Assembly: GCF_002240055.1 (NCBI RefSeq)
Contig: NZ_CP016753.1
Coordinates: forward strand, 124,001-188,000
DNA from: Leptotrichia sp. oral taxon 498
GTDB taxonomy: Bacteria > Fusobacteriota > Fusobacteriia > Fusobacteriales > Leptotrichiaceae
Direction: 5' to 3'
DNA: 64,000 nt
This document shows positions 20,578 through 28,617 of the stretch, piece after piece. The translations under genes and the position numbers were made by a program. Below the pieces are notes generated by a model that had not been told where the DNA came from, made no database searches, and was given only the letters and a program-made list of their open reading frames with translations. The first letter of the stretch is position 1. Each line of letters opens with the position of its first letter.

Positions 20578-21603
20578 TTATAAACGATAAAAAAATATGC
20601 AACAAAATGAAATAACTATATACTTTCCATAACTTATCCTATTTTTTAAATAATTTTCACAAAAATAGACAAAAATTGGATGAATTAAGTAGATATCGAA
20701 TGTCATAGCTGACCCAACTTTTACAAATTTTTTTAAACTTGAATTTTCATTCTTTAATTTTTTTTTTTCAAAATTTACTGCAAACTCAAAAATTATAACT
20801 GATATAAAAAATACAAATATCGAGTAATAATTATAAAAATAGTCAAACAGCTTGCCATCTTTTTTTGTGAAAATATAAGTAAAATAAATAATCATAGAAT
20901 TAAACAAAAAAAACAGAACTGCACTTATTTTTTTATTTTTAAAAATCCTAATTTTTTTATTTCCAATCAAATATCCGAGTAAAAAATACCCAACATACTC
21001 ACCAACCTGTTCATAAGTATTTATCTTTAACTTAAAAAAAGTGTTAAAAAATGGCATCAAAACCCAAAAAAATATCCAAACTGATATTAGATATTTTGTA
21101 TTTTGAAAATTTTTTTCTTTATCCCAAAAAACAATTTTTCGTAAAATTGGTGTAATGAGATAAATTGAAACTATCATGTAAATATACCACAAATGATAAT
21201 AAATTTTTCCAGTTAATAGCTGTTTTACAAAATTTATATAAAAACTTTTTTTGAAAAATAGATTATTTTCAAAACTGTTATTATGAAAAGTTATTGTGAA
21301 AAGATAAAAAATTATAGAGTAAATTAAAAATTTGGGGATAATTTTTAAAATCCGCTTTTTAAAAAATACTATTATTTTTTCATCTTTTCCAAGCAAAAAA
21401 AATCCACTAACCATCACAAAAATTGGCACGCAACTCCTACAAAAGCTGTCGATGACATTGGAAATAATCCATTCATAAGAAAGCTCGCCACTTTCAACTT
21501 CATAAAGTTTCCCGCAGACAATATGAATAAAAACAACCATAATTATTGCAACAAACTTTAACGTGTCAAATTTAGAAAATAAATCTTTATCTTTATTATT
21601 CAT
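20578..21603 (-). CDS. Acyltransferase 3 family membrane protein (O-acetyltransferase-like)
   Basis: 341 residues with about ten membrane helices. The N-terminus, KFDTLKFVAIIMVVFIHIVCG, carries the family's essential histidine in the first helix. SCVPIFVMVSGFFLLG is another family hallmark, and the last helix contains DIYLIHPIF. Such proteins (WecH/OafA type) acetylate cell-surface sugars. It lies 55 bp upstream of the sugar transferase and is probably cotranscribed. Codon use and AT content resemble the neighbours. Confidence 0.88.
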   Translation of the reverse strand: MNNKDKDLFSKFDTLKFVAIIMVVFIHIVCGKLYEVESGELSYEWIISNVIDSFCRSCVPIFVMVSGFFLLGKDEKIIVFFKKRILKIIPKFLIYSIIFYLFTITFHNNSFENNLFFKKSFYINFVKQLLTGKIYYHLWYIYMIVSIYLITPILRKIVFWDKEKNFQNTKYLISVWIFFWVLMPFFNTFFKLKINTYEQVGEYVGYFLLGYLIGNKKIRIFKNKKISAVLFFLFNSMIIYFTYIFTKKDGKLFDYFYNYYSIFVFFISVIIFEFAVNFEKKKLKNENSSLKKFVKVGSAMTFDIYLIHPIFVYFCENYLKNRISYGKYIVISFCCIFFYRL

Positions 21604-21642
21604 AAATATTTCTCCAGTTATTTTATTGTAATTAATTAATTA

Positions 21643-21671
21643 ATTTTATCACAATTTGATAATTTTGTGAA
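21643..21671 (-). promoter_or_regulatory. Putative promoter of the acyltransferase-sugar transferase pair
   Basis: Minus-strand TTCACA (21671-21666), 17 bases, TAAAAT (21648-21643), 40 bp before the start codon. Confidence 0.45.
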
Positions 21672-21740
21672 CCAACTATTTTTTGCTTAATAGAGTAAAA
21701 ATTTTAGAGGTATATTTTTAGTTTAAATTTATTTTTAATT

Positions 21741-21835
21741 AAAAAATGTTATTCTATTCAACATTATTTTAATAATTTTATGGTTTAGATAAAGGGACTC
21801 AAAGCAGAATTTTTATTTATCTCTAAATATTTTAC
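21741..21835 (-). repeat. Dispersed intergenic repeat, copy 2 (left of the CRISPR array, inverted)
   Basis: The complement of 21742-21780 matches 23392-23430 with about 6 differences in 39. Continuing rightward, 21770-21835 (ending TCTCTAAATATTTTA) resembles 34738-34803. It is non-coding. With copy 3 it forms inverted repeats around the CRISPR locus. Confidence 0.6.
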
Positions 21836-21858
21836 TCCGTCCAAAATCAAAAAAAATT

Positions 21859-22093
21859 TTGAAAAAACAGAAAAATATGGTAAAATAAGTTTGTAGAAAA
21901 AGTTACTACCACTACAAGAAATAAAAAAATGCTGATAAAATCCATTCAAAGTCAGTAAAAATAGGGATTAGGAGTTACGGAAAATACTAAAAAAATGGCA
22001 AAAAATAATAAAAATTAGTCAAAAAATTGCAATTTTAATGTCTGAAAAAATCTCTGTAACATTGATAAATAAAGGATTTTCTCGAAAATACAG
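21859..22093 (+). promoter_or_regulatory. CRISPR leader
   Basis: About 235 bp of AT-rich, gene-free DNA adjoin the first perfect repeat. The degenerate repeat is at the far (right) end, which puts the leader here. TTGAAA (21859-21864), 16 bases, TAAAAT (21881-21886) is a candidate promoter. No coding frame is evident. Confidence 0.5.
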
Positions 22094-23323
22094 GTTAAAG
22101 TAGTGAATCCATTAAAATAAGGATTGAAACTTATTTTTCACATATGTATAATGTATATCTATTAGTTAAAGTAGTGAATCCATTAAAATAAGGATTGAAA
22201 CCTAAATCCATAAACATCGGTTTTCCATCTTTCCTTTTAGTTAAAGTAGTGAATCCATTAAAATAAGGATTGAAACTTTTAGGAATATCTTTCATACTGA
22301 ATGTACCGTGCTCTCTTGTTAAAGTAGTGAATCCATTAAAATAAGGATTGAAACAGACTATCTAAAGAGTTTAAAGCTATACCAGCAGATGTTAAAGTAG
22401 TGAATCCATTAAAATAAGGATTGAAACGTATAATCTCTTTTTTCAAAGTCAATCTTTCCTTTGTTAAAGTAGTGAATCCATTAAAATAAGGATTGAAACT
22501 TATCTATATTTGTAGATACTTCATAATTTGTATTTACGTTAAAGTAGTGAATCCATTAAAATAAGGATTGAAACTTTTTCTTTTTTTCCTAATCCAAACA
22601 TTTTTCTACCTCGTTAAAGTAGTGAATCCATTAAAATAAGGATTGAAACTATTACACAGATGTACCGATTTATTTAATGGTTAATTGTTAAAGTAGTGAA
22701 TCCATTAAAATAAGGATTGAAACACATTGGTTTAGAATCCCAAATACCATTTTTAGTAAGTTAAAGTAGTGAATCCATTAAAATAAGGATTGAAACCTAT
22801 TCAACAGTATCAACAACAACAAGGACAAGTACAGTTAAAGTAGTGAATCCATTAAAATAAGGATTGAAACTTAAATTTCCAATCTAATGTTAATGTATTT
22901 GTAGGTATTAGTTAAAGTAGTGAATCCATTAAAATAAGGATTGAAACGTTCTTGGTACAGAGTTGATATCGTATAATTTCACTTTCATGTTAAAGTAGTG
23001 AATCCATTAAAATAAGGATTGAAACGTTCTTGGTACAGAGTTGATATCGTATAATTTCACTTTCATGTTAAAGTAGTGAATCCATTAAAATAAGGATTGA
23101 AACCTTTCTCCTTTCCGATAGCACTCTGCCATCGGTGTAAAGAGTGTTAAAGTAGTGAATCCATTAAAATAAGGATTGAAACCCATAATTTTTAATTATT
23201 CCTTTAATTCTGTAACGTTAAAGTAGTGAATCCATTAAAATAAGGATTGAAAACTTATCCAATATGGATCTATATTCCCATAGTCCGTTAAAGTAGTGAA
23301 TCCATTAAAACAAGGATAAAAAA
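22094..23323 (+). CRISPR. CRISPR array, 17 repeats and 16 spacers, no adjacent cas genes
   Basis: The repeat is 37 bp, beginning GTTAAAGTAGTG and ending AAGGATTGAAAC. Repeats start at 22094, 22165, 22240, 22318, 22391, 22463, 22538, 22613, 22687, 22760, 22834, 22911, 22989, 23067, 23146, 23217 and 23287. Spacers are 33-42 bp. Repeats 1-15 are identical, repeat 16 ends AAAA instead of AAAC, and the last is degenerate (AAAACAAGGATAAAAAA). Spacers 12 (22948-22988) and 13 (23026-23066) are identical. The ATTGAAAC end is the crRNA 5' tag common in type I-B and type III systems, and variable spacer length fits those types. It does not resemble Leptotrichia Cas13a repeats. Effector genes must lie elsewhere, if they exist. 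Confidence 0.97.
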
Positions 23324-23346
23324 TTTTAAAATATTTAAGTACAAAT

Positions 23347-23376
23347 AAAAAAACTCTATTTTGAGTTTTTTTTATT
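23347..23376 (+). terminator. Terminator after the CRISPR array
   Basis: AAAAACTC and GAGTTTTT (23349-23356 / 23363-23370) form a stem with a TATTTT loop, followed by an uninterrupted T tract. It begins 24 bases past the last repeat and would end the pre-crRNA. Confidence 0.7.
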
Positions 23377-23391
23377 TTTTTATTCAATCCA

Positions 23392-23460
23392 TAAAATTAC
23401 TAAAATAATATTAAACAGAATAACATCTTGTAATCAAAAATAAATTAAAACTAAAAATCT
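23392..23460 (+). repeat. Dispersed intergenic repeat, copy 3 (right of the CRISPR array)
   Basis: Matches 863-920 in direct orientation (shared AACAGAATAAC and CAAAAATAAATTAAAA) and the complement of 21742-21780. Non-coding. Confidence 0.6.
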
Positions 23461-23525
23461 TTTCTAAATTTTTCCCCCTATCTCTATCCTATTTGATGTT
23501 CAAAAAAAATTTTCATCTTTCTTTA

Positions 23526-23554
23526 TTGACAAAGGAGCAAAAATGATATATAAT
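23526..23554 (+). promoter_or_regulatory. Consensus promoter of rplM-rpsI
   Basis: Perfect TTGACA (23526-23531), exactly 17 bases, perfect TATAAT (23549-23554). It is the only full-consensus housekeeping promoter I found in the window and fits a strongly expressed ribosomal-protein operon. Confidence 0.88.
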
Positions 23555-23561
23555 TATATTT

Positions 23562-23618
23562 AAATATGAGCCTTTCCCACAAAGGACCGTTATCCGAATA
23601 AAATTTAATTGAAAAAAA
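23562..23618 (+). promoter_or_regulatory. Possible structured leader of rplM (L13 leader-like)
   Basis: The 5' untranslated region holds GAGCCTTTCCCACAAAGG followed by ACCGTTATCC. CCTTT pairs with AAAGG to give a small hairpin right after the promoter. L13 operons in several phyla have autoregulatory leaders in this position; similarity to a known class was not tested. Confidence 0.35.
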
Positions 23619-23630
23619 TAGGAGGATGAA

Positions 23631-24065
23631 GTGAGTAAATACACTAAAATGCAAAAAAAAGAAGAAGTTACAAGAAATTGGTATGAAATAGATGCCGAAG
23701 GAAAAATACTTGGTAAAGTTGCTGCAGAAATCGCAGTAAGACTTATGGGTAAACATAAACCAAGCTACACACCACATGTTGATGGAGGAGATTTTGTTAT
23801 TGTAACAAATGCTGAAAAAATCGCAGTTACAGGAAAAAAATTATTAGATAAAAAATATTACAGACACAGTGGTTATCCAGGTGGACTAAAAGTTAGAAAT
23901 TTGCAAGAAATGTTAGAAAAACAACCTACTGAAGTAATAAGAAAAGCCGTTGAAAGAATGTTACCAAAAAATAAACTAGGAAGTCAAATGATTGGCAGAC
24001 TTAAAGTATTTGTAGGAAATGAACATGTACATTCAGCACAAAAACCAGAAAGAATAGATTTATAG
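23631..24065 (+). CDS. rplM: 50S ribosomal protein L13
   Basis: 144 residues, usual length. Signatures: NWYEIDAEGKILGKVAAEIA, the RLMGKHKPSYTPHVDGGDFV segment and GMLP-like VERMLPKNKLGSQMI. GTG start seven bases after AGGAGG; the ATG overlapping the Shine-Dalgarno is followed at once by a stop. It is the first gene of the rplM-rpsI operon, 13 bp before rpsI. Confidence 0.97.
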   Translation: MSKYTKMQKKEEVTRNWYEIDAEGKILGKVAAEIAVRLMGKHKPSYTPHVDGGDFVIVTNAEKIAVTGKKLLDKKYYRHSGYPGGLKVRNLQEMLEKQPTEVIRKAVERMLPKNKLGSQMIGRLKVFVGNEHVHSAQKPERIDL

Positions 24066-24078
24066 GAGGTAAAAATTC

Positions 24079-24477
24079 GTGGCAAATAAAATTCAATATT
24101 TAGGAACAGGAAGAAGAAAAACATCAGTAGCAAGAGTAAGATTAATCCCTGGAGAAACAGGAGTTACAATTAACGGAAAAGATATGAGAGAATATTTTGG
24201 TGGAAGAGAAATCTTAGCTAAAATCGTAGAACAACCATTAGAATTGACAGAAACTTTAAACAAATACGGAGTAAAAGTTAATGTAAACGGTGGAGGAAAT
24301 ACAGGTCAAGCAGGAGCTATAAGACATGGTGTTTCAAGAGCTCTATTATTAGCAGACGCTGAATTAAGAAGAGCACTAAAAGAAGCTGGATTCTTAACAA
24401 GAGATTCAAGAATGGTTGAAAGAAAAAAATACGGGAAAAAGAAAGCAAGAAGAAGTCCACAATTCTCAAAAAGATAA
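24079..24477 (+). CDS. rpsI: 30S ribosomal protein S9
   Basis: 132 residues. Signatures: [19 protein letters not shown] at the N-terminus, [12 protein letters not shown] in the middle, and the basic tail [12 protein letters not shown] that reaches the ribosomal P site. GTG start behind AGGAGG. Confidence 0.97.
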   Translation: MANKIQYLGTGRRKTSVARVRLIPGETGVTINGKDMREYFGGREILAKIVEQPLELTETLNKYGVKVNVNGGGNTGQAGAIRHGVSRALLLADAELRRALKEAGFLTRDSRMVERKKYGKKKARRSPQFSKR

Positions 24478-24493
24478 TTTTATTATTTTATAT

Positions 24494-24530
24494 GCCCTTG
24501 GAAACATTGGTTTTCAGGGGTTTTTATTTT
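24494..24530 (+). terminator. Terminator of rplM-rpsI
   Basis: GCCCTTGGAAA and TTTTCAGGGG form an imperfect stem (24494-24520), followed by TTTTTATTTT. Confidence 0.65.
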
Positions 24531-24566
24531 GAAAAAAGTATGGAAAAGTATAGAAGTGTATGCCTA

Positions 24567-24599
24567 CAATATACACACAATATACAAGCAATATACAAA
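24567..24599. repeat. Three 11-bp tandem repeats
   Basis: CAATATACACA, CAATATACAAG and CAATATACAAA lie head to tail, each 11 bp (one helical turn), in the convergent gap between rpsI and glmM. They are outside any gene. Origin or protein-binding role unknown. Confidence 0.6.
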
Positions 24600-24650
24600 A
24601 TACAAAGAGTGGACATGATTTTTGTAAACTTAACTTAATTTCCTATTTCA

Positions 24651-24684
24651 TAAAAAAGAAAAAGACTAGAATTTTATCTAGCCT
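24651..24684 (-). terminator. Terminator of glmM
   Basis: Minus-strand AGGCTAGA (24684-24677) and TCTAGTCT (24670-24663) form a stem followed by TTTTCTTTTT. It lies 21 bases past the glmM stop. Confidence 0.7.
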
Positions 24685-24705
24685 TATTTTTATAATTCAA
24701 TCAAC

Positions 24706-26067
24706 TTATCCCAAAACCTCTTCAACTTTTTTTGCCAATTCTTTGATATATTTATCCACAATTTCTTGTTTTTCCGCTTCAACCATCACTCTAATAAGTG
24801 ATTCGGTTCCAGACGCTCTCACTAAGATTCTACCTTTTCCAGCAATCTCTTTTTGTTTTTCTCTTATAAAATCCATCAATTCTTTATTTGTTTCCCAAGT
24901 TGCCTTTTTCTCCTTAGAAACCATTATATTTTTAGAATCTTGTGGCCACAGTTTTATATCTTTTACTAATTCATTCAATGTTTTTCCACTTTCTAAAATT
25001 GCTGAAACTAACTGAATTGAGGATAAAACTCCATCTCCAGTCGTGTTGTAATCCAACATCAAAATATGTCCAGATTGCTCTCCACCAATATTTAGACCAT
25101 ATTCTTTCATTTTTTCAAGAACATATCTATCTCCAACATTTGCTCTAATTAATCCAATTCCTTGTTCGTCCAGATATTTTTCAAATCCCATGTTGCTTAG
25201 AACTGTTGTAACTACTTTGTTGTCATTCAAAAGTCCTCTTTTTTTAAAATATCTAGCGATTATAGCAATTACTAAATCTCCATTAATTACATTTCCTTCG
25301 TGGTCAACTGCAATAAGTCTGTCTGCGTCTCCGTCAAATGCAAGTCCCAAGTCAGCTTTATATACTTTTACAACTTCCTGCAAAAGCTCCGGATGAGTTG
25401 AACCACAGTTTACATTTATATTTTTTCCATTTGGAATGTTGTTTATTACGATAATGTCCGCTCCAAGTTTTTGATAAATTTTTGAAGCTACTCTATATGC
25501 TGCACCATTCGCTGCATCAATTACAATTTTCAAGCCTTTAAAACTTGTTTTCACAGTTGAAGCCAAAAAGTCCAAATAAATTCTCATATCATCTTCAACA
25601 TACTTAAATCTTCCTAAATCATCTCCAGCAATTTGATGTTTCAATAATTTTTCCCTGTCTTCCATAAGCGCTTCTATTTCTTCTTCAACATTATCTGGAA
25701 GTTTATAGCCGTTTGAGCTAAAAATTTTAATTCCATTATCTTTTACTGGATTGTGTGAAGCAGAGATCATAATTCCCGCATCAGCTTTTAATTTTCTTGT
25801 CAAATAACAAACACCAGGTGTTGGAAGCACTCCGACAAAATCAATATGCACTCCCATTGAATTTAATCCAGCAGATAATGCTGATCTTATCATATATCCT
25901 GAAATCCTTGTATCAGTTCCCAAGATAATTCTTGGTTTTCCCGCTTTTTTTCTATGTTTTTTTAAATAATATCCAAGAGCAAGTCCCAAATTTCCAACTA
26001 AATCAATAGTTAAATCTTTGTTGGCTTCTCCACGCATTCCATCTGTTCCAAAATATTTTCTAGCCAT
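24706..26067 (-). CDS. glmM: Phosphoglucosamine mutase
   Basis: 453 residues. It converts glucosamine-6-phosphate to glucosamine-1-phosphate for UDP-GlcNAc, peptidoglycan and lipid A synthesis. N-terminal FGTDGMRGEAN and the phosphoserine loop ISASHNP (active serine near residue 102) are present. So are the metal-binding DGDADRL, the sugar-binding GGEQSGH and the phosphate-binding RASGTESLIRVMVE. The GMRG form of the N-terminal motif is the GlmM type rather than phosphoglucomutase or phosphomannomutase. ATG start; downstream of a two-component system on the same strand. Confidence 0.96.
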   Translation of the reverse strand: MARKYFGTDGMRGEANKDLTIDLVGNLGLALGYYLKKHRKKAGKPRIILGTDTRISGYMIRSALSAGLNSMGVHIDFVGVLPTPGVCYLTRKLKADAGIMISASHNPVKDNGIKIFSSNGYKLPDNVEEEIEALMEDREKLLKHQIAGDDLGRFKYVEDDMRIYLDFLASTVKTSFKGLKIVIDAANGAAYRVASKIYQKLGADIIVINNIPNGKNINVNCGSTHPELLQEVVKVYKADLGLAFDGDADRLIAVDHEGNVINGDLVIAIIARYFKKRGLLNDNKVVTTVLSNMGFEKYLDEQGIGLIRANVGDRYVLEKMKEYGLNIGGEQSGHILMLDYNTTGDGVLSSIQLVSAILESGKTLNELVKDIKLWPQDSKNIMVSKEKKATWETNKELMDFIREKQKEIAGKGRILVRASGTESLIRVMVEAEKQEIVDKYIKELAKKVEEVLG

Positions 26068-26104
26068 TTTTATTACTTTTTATTCCTTTCTTTTTTCATT
26101 TTTT

Positions 26105-27697
26105 TCACTTTTTTTGTTGCTTTATTTTATTTTTTACCTTTCTTTTTTTTAAAAACTTAAAAAAAGAACTTGACTTTTCTTTTGTTCTATCTTTTTTATT
26201 AAATTTTTCATTTTTAGCTATAATTTCTTTTTCATTTATTGGCAAAACTATAGAAATTTTAGTTCCTTTTCCCATTTCAGAATCAATTTCTATTTTTCCG
26301 TTATGAATTTCAATTATTCTTTTCACAATTGCAAGTCCAAGTCCAGTTCCTCCAGTCGCTTTAGTTCTCGATAAGTCAACTCTGTAAAATCTGTCAAAGA
26401 TTCGCTTCGTATCTTCTTTTGAAATTCCGACACCTTCATCACGAATAGAAATTACACCATTTCCATTTCTTATTTCTGACTCAATATAAATATTTGTATT
26501 TTCTTCCGAATATTTTGTCGCATTTTCAATTATCGCCCTAATCGCCTGTTGAAGCAAAGTTTCATCTCCGTTTATTTTAAAATTTTCTCCCTCTTTTAAG
26601 TGGATTTCGTGAGTTTTTGTTGAAACTTTTGTATCCAAATAAATTTGCCTAACCATTTCATTGGCATCAATTTCAACAAATTTTGTATTAATTTTTGTAA
26701 TCTCACCTTTTGCCAAAAACAGCAATTTTTGAATTAAATTTCGCATATTATCAGTTTCGTTTATAATTGAATCGATTGATTCCTCAAAAATTTCTTCATT
26801 TGTAAGTCTACGCTTTTTAATTATTTCCGCATAACCCTTTATTATTGCAAGTGGCGTTCTAAGCTCATGCGATGCATCTGACACAAATTTTTTCTGATTT
26901 CCAAAAGAAATCTCAATTCTATCTAGCATCTCATTTATAATTAGAGTCAATGTCTGAAGTTCATCTTCACTTTTTGGAACTTCTATTCTTTGGCTCAAAT
27001 CTTCACTTGTAATACTTTTTGCCGTTTTTATTACACTTTTAATAGGTTTTAAGATTCTTCTGCTGACTATTTTTGACACGATTATCGTAAGAACTGCTCC
27101 TATTATCGTAAATAAAATTACGAGATATTCCAGTCTTTTATAAATTTTATTTTCCTGTGAAATATTTTTTAATACATAGATATTGAAATCATAATGCTTT
27201 ATATTTCTTGCAACTTTAAAAGCAAAATATTTATTTTCACTACCCAAGTCAATAGTTTTTCCATTTGCCTCATTTTCTCTTAAATTAAATTTTTCCAGCA
27301 TTTTTACGATTTCTTCGTTTGTTGCACTAGCTTCTTCTGTATCAGTTCCACCAATTGTATTTATTGGAATTGCACTACTGTTATTTCTTTTCATTTCAAG
27401 AACGTACAGATAACCTTCTTCCCCAGGATTAAAAGGCTTTAAGTAAATAATTTTTCCTCCTTCCATAACTTGTGGGTTAAAATCAAATGTAAGTTCATTT
27501 GTTTTTCTTGAAAATACAGTAACTTTATCTAAAAAACTGTTTATATCTTCTATTTTATTTTGTGCCAAAGACACTAAATTTTTTTTTGACTGTCTTTGCA
27601 GTGAATATACTAAAATAACATTTGAAAATAATATCAATACCAAAAATAGAAGAACATAGTTCAAAGAAATACGGTCTTCTAATTTTAAATTTCTCAT
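26105..27697 (-). CDS. Sensor histidine kinase (HAMP/HisKA/HATPase_c)
   Basis: 530 residues. A first membrane helix lies at about residues 12-32, with an extracytoplasmic sensor region to about 185, and a second helix at 187-208. Then come a HAMP linker, a HisKA dimerisation domain with SHELRTPLAIIKGYAEI (phospho-accepting histidine near residue 278) and an ATPase domain. The ATPase domain has N box IENATKYS, G1 RDEGVGI, F box FDRFYRVD and G2 GGTGLGLAIVK. The C-terminal 40 residues are Lys-rich. It lies 11 bp after its response regulator, so the pair is an operon. The organisation resembles ArlS/CssS-type kinases; the signal is unknown. Confidence 0.93.
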   Translation of the reverse strand: MRNLKLEDRISLNYVLLFLVLILFSNVILVYSLQRQSKKNLVSLAQNKIEDINSFLDKVTVFSRKTNELTFDFNPQVMEGGKIIYLKPFNPGEEGYLYVLEMKRNNSSAIPINTIGGTDTEEASATNEEIVKMLEKFNLRENEANGKTIDLGSENKYFAFKVARNIKHYDFNIYVLKNISQENKIYKRLEYLVILFTIIGAVLTIIVSKIVSRRILKPIKSVIKTAKSITSEDLSQRIEVPKSEDELQTLTLIINEMLDRIEISFGNQKKFVSDASHELRTPLAIIKGYAEIIKKRRLTNEEIFEESIDSIINETDNMRNLIQKLLFLAKGEITKINTKFVEIDANEMVRQIYLDTKVSTKTHEIHLKEGENFKINGDETLLQQAIRAIIENATKYSEENTNIYIESEIRNGNGVISIRDEGVGISKEDTKRIFDRFYRVDLSRTKATGGTGLGLAIVKRIIEIHNGKIEIDSEMGKGTKISIVLPINEKEIIAKNEKFNKKDRTKEKSSSFFKFLKKRKVKNKIKQQKK

Positions 27698-27708
27698 AAT
27701 TTAACCCC

Positions 27709-28389
27709 TTATTTAAAGATAAATCCAATTCCTCTCACGGTTTGAATAAATCTTCTTTCGTAAGGTCTGTCAATTTTATCTCTCAAATATTTGATATATA
27801 AATCCAAAATGTTATCATTTCCAATATAATCAAATCCCCAAACTTCTTCTAATATTTTATCTCTCGATAAAACAATCCCTTTATTCAGAACTAAAAAGTC
27901 AAGTAATTCAAATTCTCTTTTAGACAGCTGAATCAAATCTTTTCCATAACCTCTAAAAATCTCATAAGTCGAATAATTTATGGTCAGGTCTTCAAATTCA
28001 AAAAGCCCTTTGTGATCGACCGCTTTTTTAGTTCTTCTTAATAAAGCTTTTATTCTTGCAAGTAATTCTTCATTTGAAAATGGCTTTGTCATGTAGTCGT
28101 CAGCTCCATAATCAAATCCAACCACTTTATCACTTATTTCATCTTTAGCTGTAAGCATAATTATAGGCACTTGCGAAGTTTCTCTCACCCTTTTACAAAC
28201 TTCCATTCCGCTCATTTTTGGAAGCATTACATCTAGCAAGATTAAGTCATATGAACCATATTTAGCCATATTTAAACCTTCTTTACCGTCATATGCAAAA
28301 AAAACATCAAAACCTTCAAATTTTAATTCAATTTCAAGAAGTCTTGAAATTTTTGGGTCGTCTTCCACAACCAATATTTTTTCTTTCAT
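27709..28389 (-). CDS. OmpR-family response regulator
   Basis: 226 residues. Receiver domain: acidic pair VEDD near residues 7-10, phospho-acceptor Asp in LILLDVML near 53, Thr/Lys in IMLTAKD and MTKPFS. Then an OmpR/PhoB winged helix with LSKREFELLDFLVLNKG and the C-terminal VRGIGFIF. The second of two adjacent ATGs (28389) is preferred because GGTG precedes it by seven bases. Cotranscribed with the kinase that follows. Confidence 0.94.
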   Translation of the reverse strand: MKEKILVVEDDPKISRLLEIELKFEGFDVFFAYDGKEGLNMAKYGSYDLILLDVMLPKMSGMEVCKRVRETSQVPIIMLTAKDEISDKVVGFDYGADDYMTKPFSNEELLARIKALLRRTKKAVDHKGLFEFEDLTINYSTYEIFRGYGKDLIQLSKREFELLDFLVLNKGIVLSRDKILEEVWGFDYIGNDNILDLYIKYLRDKIDRPYERRFIQTVRGIGFIFK

Positions 28390-28617
28390 CATTTATCACC
28401 ACTTTTATTTTAATTTGTCAGAAATTTCATAAAAAAAATTTCAATTCGTTCTAATTATTATACCTTATTTTTTAAAATTTGTATACACTTTTATCTTTTT
28501 TTTATAATAATTTTTAGATAAAAAGTAATTATAAATAGATTAAGATAGATAATTTTTCTGAATTTTGCTTTTATTTTGTTAAATTTTCAATTAAATAAAA
28601 ATTATAAAAATTTAAAA

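Noticed and set aside
22797-22833. Spacer 10 (CAACAACAACAAGG, Gln-rich coding potential) as a self-targeting spacer
   Set aside because: I found no matching protospacer elsewhere in this window; genome-wide search would be needed.
22094-23323. Array as a type VI (Cas13a) CRISPR locus, expected for Leptotrichia
   Set aside because: The repeat has no GGGGACTAAAAC-type end and no C-rich hairpin; its ATTGAAAC end is the type I/III form, and no Cas13-sized gene is near.
23562-23618. Relationship between the rplM leader (AAAGGACCG) and the IS-flank palindrome (AAAGGACCGCC)
   Set aside because: The shared string is only about nine bases and the surrounding structures differ; treated as coincidence.
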